Source: CAZNVB01 sp964651495
Lineage (GTDB): Bacteria; Acidobacteriota; Aminicenantia; Aminicenantales; UBA8522
Direction of reading: 5' to 3'
Assembly (NCBI GenBank): GCA_964651495.1
Contig: CAZYWP010000009.1
Coordinates: 1 to 43,210 of the forward strand
Length of the DNA stretch: 43,210 nucleotides
The notes below the pieces were generated by a model, which saw only the letters and a program-made list of their open reading frames with translations, was not told the DNA's origin and made no database searches. The position numbers and the translations under genes were made by a program. Below, piece after piece: positions 16,234 through 25,285 of the stretch. Numbering within the stretch: position 1 is the stretch's first letter; every line of letters begins with the position of its first letter.

Positions 16234-18975
16234 TCATCTCCCGTTGCTATAAGAGGGGGATGCTTTTTCGCTGCTAAAACGATAGGAGCCGCTTCCGGCG
16301 GTGAAGACCACATAAGGGCCATCTTGTTTCAAAGCTGTCAACCCGAGAGGCATTTCAGTCATCTCCGGATCGGATTTGGCGCCGGGTTTTGTCCAGAGGG
16401 GGACAGCTCCCTCGGTGATTATTCCTCTATCCCAAAGGAATGGAATATGGATCTCCGCCTGAGTCCCCAGCGGGATTGTGGCGCTCAGCTCGAACCGGCC
16501 ATCCTCCCGGAGCCAGGAAACCTCTGCCCGGCCCCGGACCGTCTTCACCTCCGCCGAGGCATGCCGCAGGTCGGTGAACAGGGGAGGCTTGACCGTCATT
16601 TTCCGCCAGCCGGGAGAAGAGCAGCGGACTCCGGCGAGGACGCGATAAAACCAGGCGTCCACGCTGCCGAGCATGATATGGTTGTGAGAATTCATCCCCC
16701 CGCCGGTCAGGTTTTCCCATCTTTCCCAGAGAGTCGTAGCCCCGTTTTCGAGCATGTAACCCCAGCCCGGGCAGCTTTTTTGGGTGGCGACCCGGTAGGC
16801 GGCCTCGCCTTGGCCGTTGTCGGTGAGGACGTCAAGGAGATATTTCGTCCCCAGGATTCCCGTGTCCAGGTGGTAATCCCAGTCACGGACGATGCTCGAA
16901 AGAAGGTTCTCCAGGACTTTCGCTTTCTTTTCCGGCGGCACCATATTCAGATAGAGAGGAAGGACGTTTGAGGTCTGGTTCGGGTTCTTGTCGGCGGGCC
17001 CGACCCGGTAGGCGGCGTACTGATCCCCGTCAAAGAATGCGGCGTTGAACGCCGCCCGGATATCCTCCGCCAGGCTGGAATAGCTCCGTGAGTCATCGCT
17101 GCGGCCGAGCACGCCGGCGAACAGGGCGAGCAGCAAAACGGCCCGATAGTAGCACCAGGTCGAAGTCAGCTCCAGGGGCGTCTTTTTCGGGACGACGCTT
17201 CCGGGCGGGCACCAGTCTCCGTATTTGCCGAGTTTCCGAATTATGAAACCCTCGGCGCAGCGGGAGAGATGATCAACGTATTTTTTCATCCCGGCGTAAT
17301 GCCTGGAGAGCACATTCTCATCTCCGTAATAAAAATACATCAGCCAGGCGAGCTCCAGGTAGGCAATCCCCCAGGCCGGGTCGGCCGGATAGAGCCGGAC
17401 GATGTAGGGCGGCACCGTGTCGGGGAGGCAGCCGTCGTCCTTCTGGGCGAGGCGGATGTCGTCGAGGTACTTGCTGTAAAAGGACGCCATGTCGAAATTG
17501 AGGATGGCTTCCTCGGCCGCAAGATGGGCGTCGCCCAGCCAGCCCTGCCGCTCGTCCCGCTGCGGGCAATCGGTGGGAATGCTCATCAGGTTGGACAGCT
17601 GACCCCAGAGAATATTCTGATGGACGCGGTTGATCAGGTCGTTCGAACACTCGAAGCGGCCGGTCCGCTCGACGTCACTGTGAACAAAGCAGCCTTCGAC
17701 CGCCTCCAGGCCGGGGTCTCCGGGGTAGCCCGAGAGCTCGACATAGCGGAAGCCGTGATAGGTGAACCGAGGCTCGAAGATTTCTTCACCCTGGCCTTTC
17801 AGAATGCAGACATCCGTCGCCTCGGCATTCTGGTTGGGAAGCGTGTTCAACATTCCGTCGGGGTGGATGAGTTCGGCGTGGCGGAGCCGGATTTCCTGGC
17901 CCCGCGGCCCTCTCGCTTTCCAGCGGACCCAGCCGGAAAAATTCTGGCCGAAGTCAAAGACATGGATGCCCGGCCCGGGACTCCATTTTTTCTGCGGCGC
18001 GATACGCGCCGTTACTCGGATGGGCGGAAACGCCTGCGGAGCGAGAGTTACGCCGGGGGCGGCGACCGCATTCTCCCAGCCGGAGTCGTCAAACTCCGGT
18101 TCGTCCCAGCCCGCCTGCTCGAGCCGGGCGTCATAGCGCTCGCCGGCGTAGATCCCATTTTCCAGGAGTGGCCCGGTGGAGATTTTCCATGATTCGTCCG
18201 TGATGATGCGCTCGACGAGTCCGTTTTCCCGTTCCACGTGGATCTGCAGAATGAGGCGCAGGCGGCCGTATCCATAATTTTTGATGTGGCGTCCGTTTCC
18301 GAGAATCACGGCCGCAGCGTTTTTTTCTTTGATCTCGGCGGTGATGTCATAAACGGAATAGAGGGCGATCTTCCGGTAGTCCGTTTGGGCGGGTTCGAGG
18401 ACGCGGTCTCCGATTTTCCGGCCGTTGAGGCGGAATTCATTATAGCCGAGACCGCAGACATAAGCCCGGGCCCGCCGGAAGGGCCCGCGCACCTCGAATT
18501 CCTGGCGTAGGAACAGCCCCAGGCTCTGGACGAAGTCTCCGGAATATTCCCCCAGCGTGATATTGCCCCGCGACTGAAATTCCGAGGAGTTTTTTTCCCC
18601 TATCCACTTGGCTTTCCAGTCGCGCTCCCGCAGCAGGCCCATCTCGAAAGACGCGGGCTCGCTGTAGGGGCTGACGTTCCCTTCCTCGTCCCACCACCGC
18701 ACCCGCCAGAAGTATGTCTTGCAGCTCCATAGCGGCTCGCCCGCATAGGCGATATCTGCTGTCTTTTCCGATTCCACCCGGCCGCTGTCCCAATAATCTC
18801 CAACTTCGCGCTGGAGGAAACTGGGGTCGGGCGAGACAATCACCTGATAGGCAGACGGCCCAGCCTCCCGCCGGCTGTGCAGCGGAATCCAGGACAGCCG
18901 GGGCGCGGCTGGGGCGACCCCAAGAGGATTGGAAAGGTATTCGCATCTCAGGTCGATCGGTGCTTGCGGTCGCAT
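16234..18975 (-). CDS. Alpha-L-rhamnosidase, glycoside hydrolase family 78
   Basis: A 913-residue GH78 enzyme that releases terminal L-rhamnose from plant or microbial glycans and glycosides. Residues about 5-115 form an N-terminal fibronectin-like domain; two beta-sandwich regions (about 125-420) follow. The (alpha/alpha)6 catalytic barrel is at about 430-780, with DCPQRDERQGWLGDA carrying the conserved acidic residues, one of them the general acid. LWERWENLTGGGMNSHNHIM is the second GH78 signature near the end of the barrel, and a C-terminal beta-domain closes the protein. No signal peptide is visible, so it may act on imported rhamnosides in the cytoplasm. The ATG at 18975 follows AAGGAGAAAA. 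It lies 98 nt behind the HD-GYP gene and close to rhaAB. Confidence 0.93.
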   Translation of the reverse strand: MRPQAPIDLRCEYLSNPLGVAPAAPRLSWIPLHSRREAGPSAYQVIVSPDPSFLQREVGDYWDSGRVESEKTADIAYAGEPLWSCKTYFWRVRWWDEEGNVSPYSEPASFEMGLLRERDWKAKWIGEKNSSEFQSRGNITLGEYSGDFVQSLGLFLRQEFEVRGPFRRARAYVCGLGYNEFRLNGRKIGDRVLEPAQTDYRKIALYSVYDITAEIKEKNAAAVILGNGRHIKNYGYGRLRLILQIHVERENGLVERIITDESWKISTGPLLENGIYAGERYDARLEQAGWDEPEFDDSGWENAVAAPGVTLAPQAFPPIRVTARIAPQKKWSPGPGIHVFDFGQNFSGWVRWKARGPRGQEIRLRHAELIHPDGMLNTLPNQNAEATDVCILKGQGEEIFEPRFTYHGFRYVELSGYPGDPGLEAVEGCFVHSDVERTGRFECSNDLINRVHQNILWGQLSNLMSIPTDCPQRDERQGWLGDAHLAAEEAILNFDMASFYSKYLDDIRLAQKDDGCLPDTVPPYIVRLYPADPAWGIAYLELAWLMYFYYGDENVLSRHYAGMKKYVDHLSRCAEGFIIRKLGKYGDWCPPGSVVPKKTPLELTSTWCYYRAVLLLALFAGVLGRSDDSRSYSSLAEDIRAAFNAAFFDGDQYAAYRVGPADKNPNQTSNVLPLYLNMVPPEKKAKVLENLLSSIVRDWDYHLDTGILGTKYLLDVLTDNGQGEAAYRVATQKSCPGWGYMLENGATTLWERWENLTGGGMNSHNHIMLGSVDAWFYRVLAGVRCSSPGWRKMTVKPPLFTDLRHASAEVKTVRGRAEVSWLREDGRFELSATIPLGTQAEIHIPFLWDRGIITEGAVPLWTKPGAKSDPEMTEMPLGLTALKQDGPYVVFTAGSGSYRFSSEKASPSYSNGR

Positions 18976-19073
18976 CTTGTTTTCTCCTTATCCGGCCCGA
19001 ATATCGCTCTTCGAATTCGTCGTCCCGAGGAGCGTTTTCTTGAGGCCGGTTCGGCGCCGACGAAGCGATGATT

Positions 19074-20522
19074 TTATTGAGCCTGGGCCAGAAAATAATC
19101 GGCCACGCGGACGCCGTATTCATCCGGGTTCAGGGTTTTGACGATGGTCCTGAGAAATACGCCTCCAGGGTCGACCTCGCCCAGGTCGATGACTTCGCCA
19201 TCCCTTTTATTGCCTGCGGCATCGGTAATGAGCTTCACCCGGGGCCGGAGAAGGAAGGAGATCTCCGGGTTGTTTTCGACGATGATGCCGATCTCTCCGC
19301 TGCTCAGGGCGACGAGAGAGCCGACCGGATAGATCCCCATCATCTTGACAAATTCGCGGAGGAGGAGGGGATGGAATTCCGTGCCGCTGTTTTCGAGCAT
19401 CAGGTTGAGGGCTTCGCTCCGGGTGAACGACTTCGTTCTATACACCCGCTTGGTAGTAATGGCGTCGAAGAAGTCGACGATCTTGACAATCTTGCTAAAA
19501 AGGTTGGCCGACTGTTTTTTGAAATAGCGGGGATACCCGCCGAGGTCTTCCTTGACGTGGTGCTCCAGGGCGACATGGATAGCCCGCAGTGGCAGGTTCT
19601 TGAATTCCTGGAATTGGACGAGTTTCCCCGCCCCCTGGTGGGGATGTTTCTCGATGATTTGCCGCTCTTGCTCGTCGAGCCGGGACGGCTTTTCCAAGAT
19701 CTCTTTCGGCGTATCGAGCTTGCCGAAGTCGTGGAGGAAAGCGCTGATCCCCAGGTCCATGAGCTCGTTGCGATCGAGGCCCAGGCGCCGCCCCAGGGCG
19801 AGCGAAAGAATGCACACGTTCAGCGAATGGTTTAGAGTGTATTCATGGAAATTTTTGATATTGGTCAGTCCCTGGACAAAAGACTCGTTTTCGACGAGAT
19901 GGTTGAAGATGGATTGGATCAGTCGGCGGGTGGTGCTGAGCCTGATCTTTTCTTCGCTGTTTTCGCTCTCGAAGGCCTCCTCGAGATGGGTAATGCCGAG
20001 AAAAAAGACCCTGGCCGCGTACCGTTCCCGGCTGGAGGCCAGGTCGGCGGGGAGAATTTTCTCCAGGCGGATGTGGCGAATTCCCCGGCCTTTCATATCT
20101 TCATAGACCGTTTCAAAGACAGCGGCGGCCTTTGGTTCGCTTTTGGCCAGGCTGATCAGCAGGAGCTTGAGCTCCTCCTCGCTCGTCTCCGGCCCGAAGT
20201 TGATGCCTCCGACCTCGATCTTCTTCAACTCCTGAATCAGGAACTTGAAGAAATGATAGTTGGCGAACCCGAACTTGAGGCGCAGGTTGTTGAAAAAGAT
20301 GGTGTTGGAGCGCAGAGTGAGATGCGCGTCGCCGAACTCGGAATGGGACCTCTTGATGAGCGGTAGAAAGAGGCCGGCTTGGCGCTGGAAGAGGCGGTTA
20401 TTCGGCTCGTAGATCCTGGCGCTCTTTAGCCCGACGTTGAGGCGGATCACCATCTCCACGGCCAGCCCGTGAAGCAGCCGGGCTTTCTCCGGCTGCTTTA
20501 TGTCCGCTGATCTGGAATTCAT
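19074..20522 (-). CDS. HD-GYP domain protein with N-terminal helper domain
   Basis: A 482-residue protein. Residues about 20-125 form an alpha/beta region that resembles the start of the upstream HEAT-repeat protein. Residues about 210-390 are an HD-GYP domain: LHDFGKLDTP near 262, EKHPHQGAG, HHVKEDLGGYP at about 320-330, and VKIVDFFDAITTKRVYR. HD-GYP domains hydrolyse cyclic di-GMP or related dinucleotides. The usual HHE reads HHV here, so one metal-ligand glutamate is missing, which may change metal content or activity. A further soluble segment (about 395-482) has a PilZ-like or SH3-like beta pattern that I cannot name. Its ATG overlaps the upstream stop as TGATG, so the two are coupled. 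Confidence 0.85.
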   Translation of the reverse strand: MNSRSADIKQPEKARLLHGLAVEMVIRLNVGLKSARIYEPNNRLFQRQAGLFLPLIKRSHSEFGDAHLTLRSNTIFFNNLRLKFGFANYHFFKFLIQELKKIEVGGINFGPETSEEELKLLLISLAKSEPKAAAVFETVYEDMKGRGIRHIRLEKILPADLASSRERYAARVFFLGITHLEEAFESENSEEKIRLSTTRRLIQSIFNHLVENESFVQGLTNIKNFHEYTLNHSLNVCILSLALGRRLGLDRNELMDLGISAFLHDFGKLDTPKEILEKPSRLDEQERQIIEKHPHQGAGKLVQFQEFKNLPLRAIHVALEHHVKEDLGGYPRYFKKQSANLFSKIVKIVDFFDAITTKRVYRTKSFTRSEALNLMLENSGTEFHPLLLREFVKMMGIYPVGSLVALSSGEIGIIVENNPEISFLLRPRVKLITDAAGNKRDGEVIDLGEVDPGGVFLRTIVKTLNPDEYGVRVADYFLAQAQ

Positions 20523-22291
20523 CAGGCTTTTTCTCCGTCTGGGTTAAGGGCCCGCAGGCAGGCCTTCCTGATTTTTCTGTTGCGGCGCCCGGCCCCCGCC
20601 CGGAGGGCCTCCTTAGCCTCAGGCAACTCCATTCTGGCCAGGGCGGAAACGGCGCAGAGACGGATTCCGGTCTGCTTAGGACTCGAGAAAAACCTGGGTT
20701 CCAGCAGCGTTCGGCGGAGGAAAAGAAGAGCTTCCGCCGAGTTGCTCCGACCGAGAAAATCGAAGAAGGCTGCGATTTCTTCGAGTCCTTTCTTAAGGAA
20801 CGATTTCTCGGCAACGAGCCTGAGGACGTGGTCCAAGATCAGGGTGTCCGGGGAGGCCTTGAGTGCTCTCGCGGCAGCCGCCCGAACCGCATGCTCGTCT
20901 GCCGAGACAAACCCGAACAAGACTCTGTCCGCCGCGGGGTCCTGGGAGTTGCCGAGCGCCCGGATCGCCTCCAGCTTGACCGAAGCGTGGCGCGAGTTGA
21001 GGAATCCGGCCAGGAAGGGGACGACGCGCTGGTCCCGGGTCCCGCCCAGAAGAGCGATGATTTCCTTGGTTAAATCCGGACGAATTTCCTGGGCCAGCCG
21101 CATCAGCGCCTCACTGTCATTTTGGCCGATATGATGCAGGATATCCAAAACTTGTCGGCGCGAACCGGGGTCTCGCCACTGCTCGAATAAGTCGCCCAGG
21201 ACCGGCGCTGCCCCCGGCCCGACCATTCTCAGGTAATTCAGCAGAGCTCCCTTGTCCTTGACGGAGCCGGGGTCCAGGCTTTGCTGCATCCCGGCCAGCG
21301 CTTTTTCCTGGGTCAAATCCTGGATGAGCCCGCTGACGAGCGCCGCTTTGCTCTTGTCCTGCTTGTCGAAGACGTCTTCGATTTCACGCAGAGCTTTGAG
21401 GAGCTGGGCCGCCCGGCCGAAGTCGAGTTTCTCGACGGCGTCCTGATGATATAGCTTAAAAACTTCGGCGATCGCCGGGAACTGGTCCGGCCTGTCTTCA
21501 TGGTAGATGATTTCGACGATCAGGTTGAGGTATTCCTCCTGCTGAGAGAGGCGCCGGTTGGAAAGCAGGAGAGATTCGATTTCTCGCATTTCCTCTTCGT
21601 CCGAAGGCGCCAGGAGCGGGCTGATGTCGGGCGGACCCCCTTCGTCTGCTCCGGAGGTCGTTTCGCCCGAGGCCCGCCCGGCAAAGAGTTTGTTCCTCAT
21701 GGAGGCGAGGTCTTCCGGGGTGAGGTCGATCCGGCCGCGATGCAGCTCTTCTGGATTCACCTGGATGCCGAGCGGGGTCCGTCCGACGCCGATCTTCGTC
21801 TCCAGGAAATCGTCCGGCGCGAGGTAACGGATATTGGCCAGGTCTTTCTCCCACAGCGCGCTGATGATATCCGCCTCCTCGGGCGGCTGCAGCGAGACCA
21901 GGCGGATCGTCGTCAAGAACTCCTTGACCTCCTCTTGCTCCAGGCCTCGGTAAAAATAGAGCATCTGCATGCCGTCTTTGAAAAAGAAAAAGGGGAGGCT
22001 CTTGACCGGGTGCGGGTCTGAGTAGACACACTGTCCTTCGAAGGTAAAAGCATGCTCTTCGATCCCCAGTTCGAGCTTCCAATTGGCCTCGAGGAAGCTC
22101 TTGAGCTGGCCATGGAGCGTGGAGACGAGGCTCACAACCGTCTGGTGCTCGGGGGGAAACAGCTTGGTCGCTGAGACAGCGCTGGAGAGGAGATGGAGAA
22201 TCTGCTTGACCTCCTCCACCTGGGCCGGCTCGGCAGGTCGGATATCTTTTTCTGATAGGGGGACGCGATGATCGAGCTTCTTGGGTTCCAC
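20522..22291 (-). CDS. HEAT-repeat protein coupled to the HD-GYP protein
   Basis: A protein of about 589 residues. The N-terminal part (about 25-160) contains LFPPEHQTVVSLVSTLH and FTFEGQCVYS, then FFFFKDGMQMLYFYRG and a helix, a pattern shared with the downstream HD-GYP protein. The middle is acidic and helical. The last 220 residues are HEAT-like helical repeats (VPFLAGFLNSRHASVKLEA, DEHAVRAAAARALKAS and others), probably a protein-binding scaffold. The open frame reaches TTG 22333, but that codon is part of the promoter's -35 box; GTG 22291 is the first start downstream of the promoter and is used here. No Shine-Dalgarno precedes it, which fits a leaderless message. Exact role unknown; a partner for the HD-GYP protein is likely. 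Confidence 0.78.
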   Translation of the reverse strand: MEPKKLDHRVPLSEKDIRPAEPAQVEEVKQILHLLSSAVSATKLFPPEHQTVVSLVSTLHGQLKSFLEANWKLELGIEEHAFTFEGQCVYSDPHPVKSLPFFFFKDGMQMLYFYRGLEQEEVKEFLTTIRLVSLQPPEEADIISALWEKDLANIRYLAPDDFLETKIGVGRTPLGIQVNPEELHRGRIDLTPEDLASMRNKLFAGRASGETTSGADEGGPPDISPLLAPSDEEEMREIESLLLSNRRLSQQEEYLNLIVEIIYHEDRPDQFPAIAEVFKLYHQDAVEKLDFGRAAQLLKALREIEDVFDKQDKSKAALVSGLIQDLTQEKALAGMQQSLDPGSVKDKGALLNYLRMVGPGAAPVLGDLFEQWRDPGSRRQVLDILHHIGQNDSEALMRLAQEIRPDLTKEIIALLGGTRDQRVVPFLAGFLNSRHASVKLEAIRALGNSQDPAADRVLFGFVSADEHAVRAAAARALKASPDTLILDHVLRLVAEKSFLKKGLEEIAAFFDFLGRSNSAEALLFLRRTLLEPRFFSSPKQTGIRLCAVSALARMELPEAKEALRAGAGRRNRKIRKACLRALNPDGEKA

Positions 22292-22303
22292 GTCAGACCG
22301 CCT

Positions 22304-22333
22304 ATTGTAGAATTTTTCCCCGCATTCCGTCAA
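22304..22333 (-). promoter_or_regulatory. Sigma-70 promoter of the HEAT/HD-GYP unit
   Basis: On the minus strand TTGACG (22333-22328), an 18-nt spacer and TACAAT (22309-22304), directly after the rhaA stop at 22340. Transcription would begin near 22297, about 6 nt before GTG 22291. Confidence 0.7.
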
Positions 22334-22339
22334 CTGGCC

Positions 22340-23611
22340 TCAGGGCTTCCGCCGGCTCAGCACGGTCCTTTCATAAGCGGCAATCTCCTTGAGCCACTCT
22401 AGTCCCGGGGGAACTCCCAGGCTGAGGCAATGATAGTCCCAGATCGCTCCACCGGGCAGTGTCTTCATTTCCTCGAGAACGGCCAGCCGGCCGAAATAAT
22501 CTCCGCTTCTCTCCATCTCCATCAGCCTGTCCGCCGGCTGGAGCAGGGCCAGCAGAACGGCTTTGAGAGTGGCCCTGGCGCCGATGATCCAGGCGCCCAC
22601 CCGATTGAGCGAGGCATCGAAGAAATCCGTGGCCAGGTGGACTCTGTCGAGGGCATCGCCGCGGACAATCTCCTCCGCCACGGTCCGCAGGTCGTCGTTG
22701 AGGATGACAACGTGGTCGGAATCCCAGCGGACAGGGCGGCTGAGGTGGAGCAGGATTTCATCGGCCAAACAGAGCAGCGCCGACAGCTTATCGGCGACCG
22801 ATTCGGTCGGATGAAAATGGCCGAGGTCAAGGCAGATCATTTTTCGCTTGGCCAGCGCATACCCCAAATAAAACTCATGGGAGCCCACAACATAGGACTC
22901 GCTGCCCAGGCCGAAAAGCTTGCTCTCCAGGGAGTCCTTCATCGTGGTCGGGCTGTATTCGACCTGAAAAATTTCATCCAGGGACTCCTTCAGCCTGCTG
23001 CGGGGAGACCAGCGGTCAACCGGCGCGTCCTTGGAACCGTCCGGGATCCAGAGGTTGTGAAGGCTCATCGACTTGAGTTCTCGGCCTAAGAAGGAGGTGA
23101 TTTTACGGCAGCGTTTGACGTGCTCGACCCAGAATTTCCGGGTTTCTTTATCCGGGCTGCTCAAAGTGAACCCGGAATCGGCCCGGGGATGGGCAAAACA
23201 GGTGGCGTTGAAATCCAGGTTCAATTTTTTTTCCCTGGCCCAGGCAACCCAGGACTTGAAATGGGCCGGCTCGACGGCGTCCCTTTCCACGGGCTTCCCC
23301 CCGAAATCTCCGTAGATGGCGTGCAGGTTAAGCCGGTGGCTGCCGGGGATGAGGGAGAACGCCTTGGCCAGGTCCAGCCGGAGCTCCTCGATCGTTCTGG
23401 CGCGGCCGGGGTGCTGACCGGTGACCTGGAGACCGCCCGAGCTCAACGGCCCGGCCGCAGGCTCAAACCCGCGGACGTCGTCGCCCTGCCAGCAGTGGAG
23501 CGAGATAGAGACGGTCTGCAAGACCTTCAGAGCGGCGTCCACGTCGACGCCGACTTCTCCGTATCGCTCCCTGGCGGCCGCAAAGGCCTTTTCCACGTTT
23601 GAATCGGTCAT
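22340..23611 (-). CDS. rhaA: L-rhamnose isomerase
   Basis: A 423-residue enzyme converting L-rhamnose to L-rhamnulose, a metal-dependent TIM-barrel aldose isomerase. The length matches the RhaA type (about 420). SISLHCWQGDDVRGFEP near residue 35 is the RhaA signature. LNLHAIYGDFGG, LDFNATCFAHP, MSLHNLWIPDGSKD and CLDLGHFHPTES hold the histidine, aspartate and glutamate metal and substrate ligands; HLATDFFDASLNRVGAW closes the barrel. Its ATG overlaps the rhamnulokinase stop by 4 nt (ATGA), giving the order rhaB-rhaA from the promoter upstream of rhaB. Confidence 0.95.
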   Translation of the reverse strand: MTDSNVEKAFAAARERYGEVGVDVDAALKVLQTVSISLHCWQGDDVRGFEPAAGPLSSGGLQVTGQHPGRARTIEELRLDLAKAFSLIPGSHRLNLHAIYGDFGGKPVERDAVEPAHFKSWVAWAREKKLNLDFNATCFAHPRADSGFTLSSPDKETRKFWVEHVKRCRKITSFLGRELKSMSLHNLWIPDGSKDAPVDRWSPRSRLKESLDEIFQVEYSPTTMKDSLESKLFGLGSESYVVGSHEFYLGYALAKRKMICLDLGHFHPTESVADKLSALLCLADEILLHLSRPVRWDSDHVVILNDDLRTVAEEIVRGDALDRVHLATDFFDASLNRVGAWIIGARATLKAVLLALLQPADRLMEMERSGDYFGRLAVLEEMKTLPGGAIWDYHCLSLGVPPGLEWLKEIAAYERTVLSRRKP

Positions 23612-25092
23612 CGTCCCACCTCCTCTAAGACGGTGCCAAAACGCTCATAGGCCTGCGCCCAATCTCCGCTCCCGGACGGTTCGTAGGTCTTCAGTTCGAT
23701 GGAATTGCGGATGATCGCCCGGATGTCGGCAAGGGATCGAACGTAGCCAAGCGCCAGCGCCTGAACCATGATGTTTCCGCTGGCAGTCGCTTCGGCCGGT
23801 CCGGCGATGACGGGAAGTCCGGTGGCGGCGGCGGTGAAGCGGCAGAGCAGTTCGTTTCGCGAGCCGCCTCCGATGACATGGATCCGGCTGATCTCGGTCC
23901 CGACGATCCGGCGAAGCTGGTCCAGGGTGAAACGGTACTTAAGAGCCAGGCTTTCCAGGATGCAGCGGACGATCTGCGGGGGCGTCAGGGGAGGGTTCTG
24001 CCGTGTCCGAAGACAGAAAAGCCGGATCGCTTCCGGCATGCTCGGCGGGTTGAGGAATTCAGTCCAGTCGGGGTCGATCAGGGACCTGAACGGGCTCGCC
24101 TCCCCGGCCATTTGGGTGATTTCGTCGTAGCTCAGGGGTGCGCCCCTAGCCCATTCTTTCCGGCACTGCTGGATGAGCCAGAGGCCGGCGATGTTCTTGA
24201 GAAAACGGATCGTCCCTCCGACGCCGCCCTCGTTGGTGAAATTGGCCTCGAGGGCCTGACGGTTGATAATCGGGTGCCGCGTTTCTATGCCCATCAGAGA
24301 CCAGGTGCCGGAGCTGATATAAGCCCAGTCTTTCCCCTCGGCGGGGACGGCGGCGATGGCGGCTGCGGTATCATGGCCGGCCGTGGCGACGACCTGAGTC
24401 TCGTTGAGTCCGGTTTCCTGAGCCACCTCAGGGGTCAAAGAACCAATGACGGTTCCGGGGGAGAGTACTTCAGGCAGAATCCGGAGGGGAATCCCCAGCG
24501 AATCCAGGAGTGGCTCGCACCAAGCCCCTTGGCGGGGGTCGAGGAATTGCGAGGTCGAAGCGATGGTCAACTCGCTGGTTTTTGCCAGCGTCAGAAGGTA
24601 ATTGAACAGGTCGGGCAGGAAGAGCAGCGCGGCAGCGCATTCGAGAAGGGGAGAGCGGTCTCTGACCATGGCATAAAGCTGGAACAGGGTGTTGAAGCTC
24701 AGGAACTGGACACCCGTCCATTCGTAGATTTGCTGGCGCGGGACGCGCTCGAAAAATTCCTCCATCGCTCCCTCGGTCCTGGAATCCCGGTAGGCGTAGG
24801 GGAGACCGAGCAGGCCGCCGTCCCGGCCAAGAAGGCCGAAGTCCACTCCCCAGGTGTCGACGCCCAGGCTCTCCGGATGGACCCCGGCCTCCGCCAGGCA
24901 AACTCCCATCCCCTTCTTGATCTCTTCATAAAGGTAGAGCGCATTCCAGTGGAGATGTCCCAGGAGCGGTACCGGTCCGTTCGGGAAACGGGTCAATTCA
25001 CGGGTCAGGAGGCGCGAGGGCTCCAGCGTGCCGAGGATCGTCCGGCCGCTTTCGGCTCCGAGGTCGAAGGCCAAAAAATGATGCGTCTCCAA
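23608..25092 (-). CDS. rhaB: Rhamnulokinase
   Basis: A 494-residue FGGY-family sugar kinase that phosphorylates L-rhamnulose to rhamnulose-1-phosphate. FLAFDLGAESGR at the N-terminus is the phosphate-binding loop typical of RhaB. GVDTWGVDFGLLG carries the substrate aspartate, and VVATAGHDTAAAIAAVP with AYISSGTWSLMG are central motifs. IHVIGGGSRNELLCRFTAAA is the adenosine motif near residue 400. The start is TTG 25092 with AAGGAG 8 nt before it; no ATG competes. It is first in the rhaBA operon. Rhamnulose-1-phosphate aldolase is not in the window. Confidence 0.94.
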   Translation of the reverse strand: METHHFLAFDLGAESGRTILGTLEPSRLLTRELTRFPNGPVPLLGHLHWNALYLYEEIKKGMGVCLAEAGVHPESLGVDTWGVDFGLLGRDGGLLGLPYAYRDSRTEGAMEEFFERVPRQQIYEWTGVQFLSFNTLFQLYAMVRDRSPLLECAAALLFLPDLFNYLLTLAKTSELTIASTSQFLDPRQGAWCEPLLDSLGIPLRILPEVLSPGTVIGSLTPEVAQETGLNETQVVATAGHDTAAAIAAVPAEGKDWAYISSGTWSLMGIETRHPIINRQALEANFTNEGGVGGTIRFLKNIAGLWLIQQCRKEWARGAPLSYDEITQMAGEASPFRSLIDPDWTEFLNPPSMPEAIRLFCLRTRQNPPLTPPQIVRCILESLALKYRFTLDQLRRIVGTEISRIHVIGGGSRNELLCRFTAAATGLPVIAGPAEATASGNIMVQALALGYVRSLADIRAIIRNSIELKTYEPSGSGDWAQAYERFGTVLEEVGR

Positions 25093-25140
25093 AGCAGCTC
25101 CTTATTCCTGCCGCCTAAAGCGCCTTTGGTCGCGCCCTCC

Positions 25141-25169
25141 TATATATAATCAATGCGCCGCGATTGCAA
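25141..25169 (-). promoter_or_regulatory. Promoter of rhaBA
   Basis: On the minus strand TTGCAA (25169-25164), a 17-nt spacer and TATATA (25146-25141). The start site would be about 40 nt before the rhaB TTG. No clear operator palindrome was found around it. Confidence 0.6.
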
Positions 25170-25237
25170 GCCCGGCCCGGGCCGGCCGTCCAATGCTGTC
25201 CGAGACCGTGGGCCTGATTTGGATCTCCACGGGGGCT

Positions 25238-25265
25238 TTGAAAACTCGGGAAAATATTCTAAGAT
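25238..25265 (+). promoter_or_regulatory. Putative promoter of the exonuclease/fur unit
   Basis: TTGAAA (25238-25243), 16-nt spacer, TAAGAT (25260-25265). The start near 25272 supports ATG 25286 as the translation start instead of the upstream ATG at 25193. Confidence 0.5.
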
Positions 25266-25285
25266 GGGAATGGATTCAAAGAGAC

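Noticed and set aside
25193..25285. N-terminal extension of the YprB-like protein from ATG 25193
   Set aside because: A promoter at 25238-25265 lies inside it and no ribosome-binding site precedes it.
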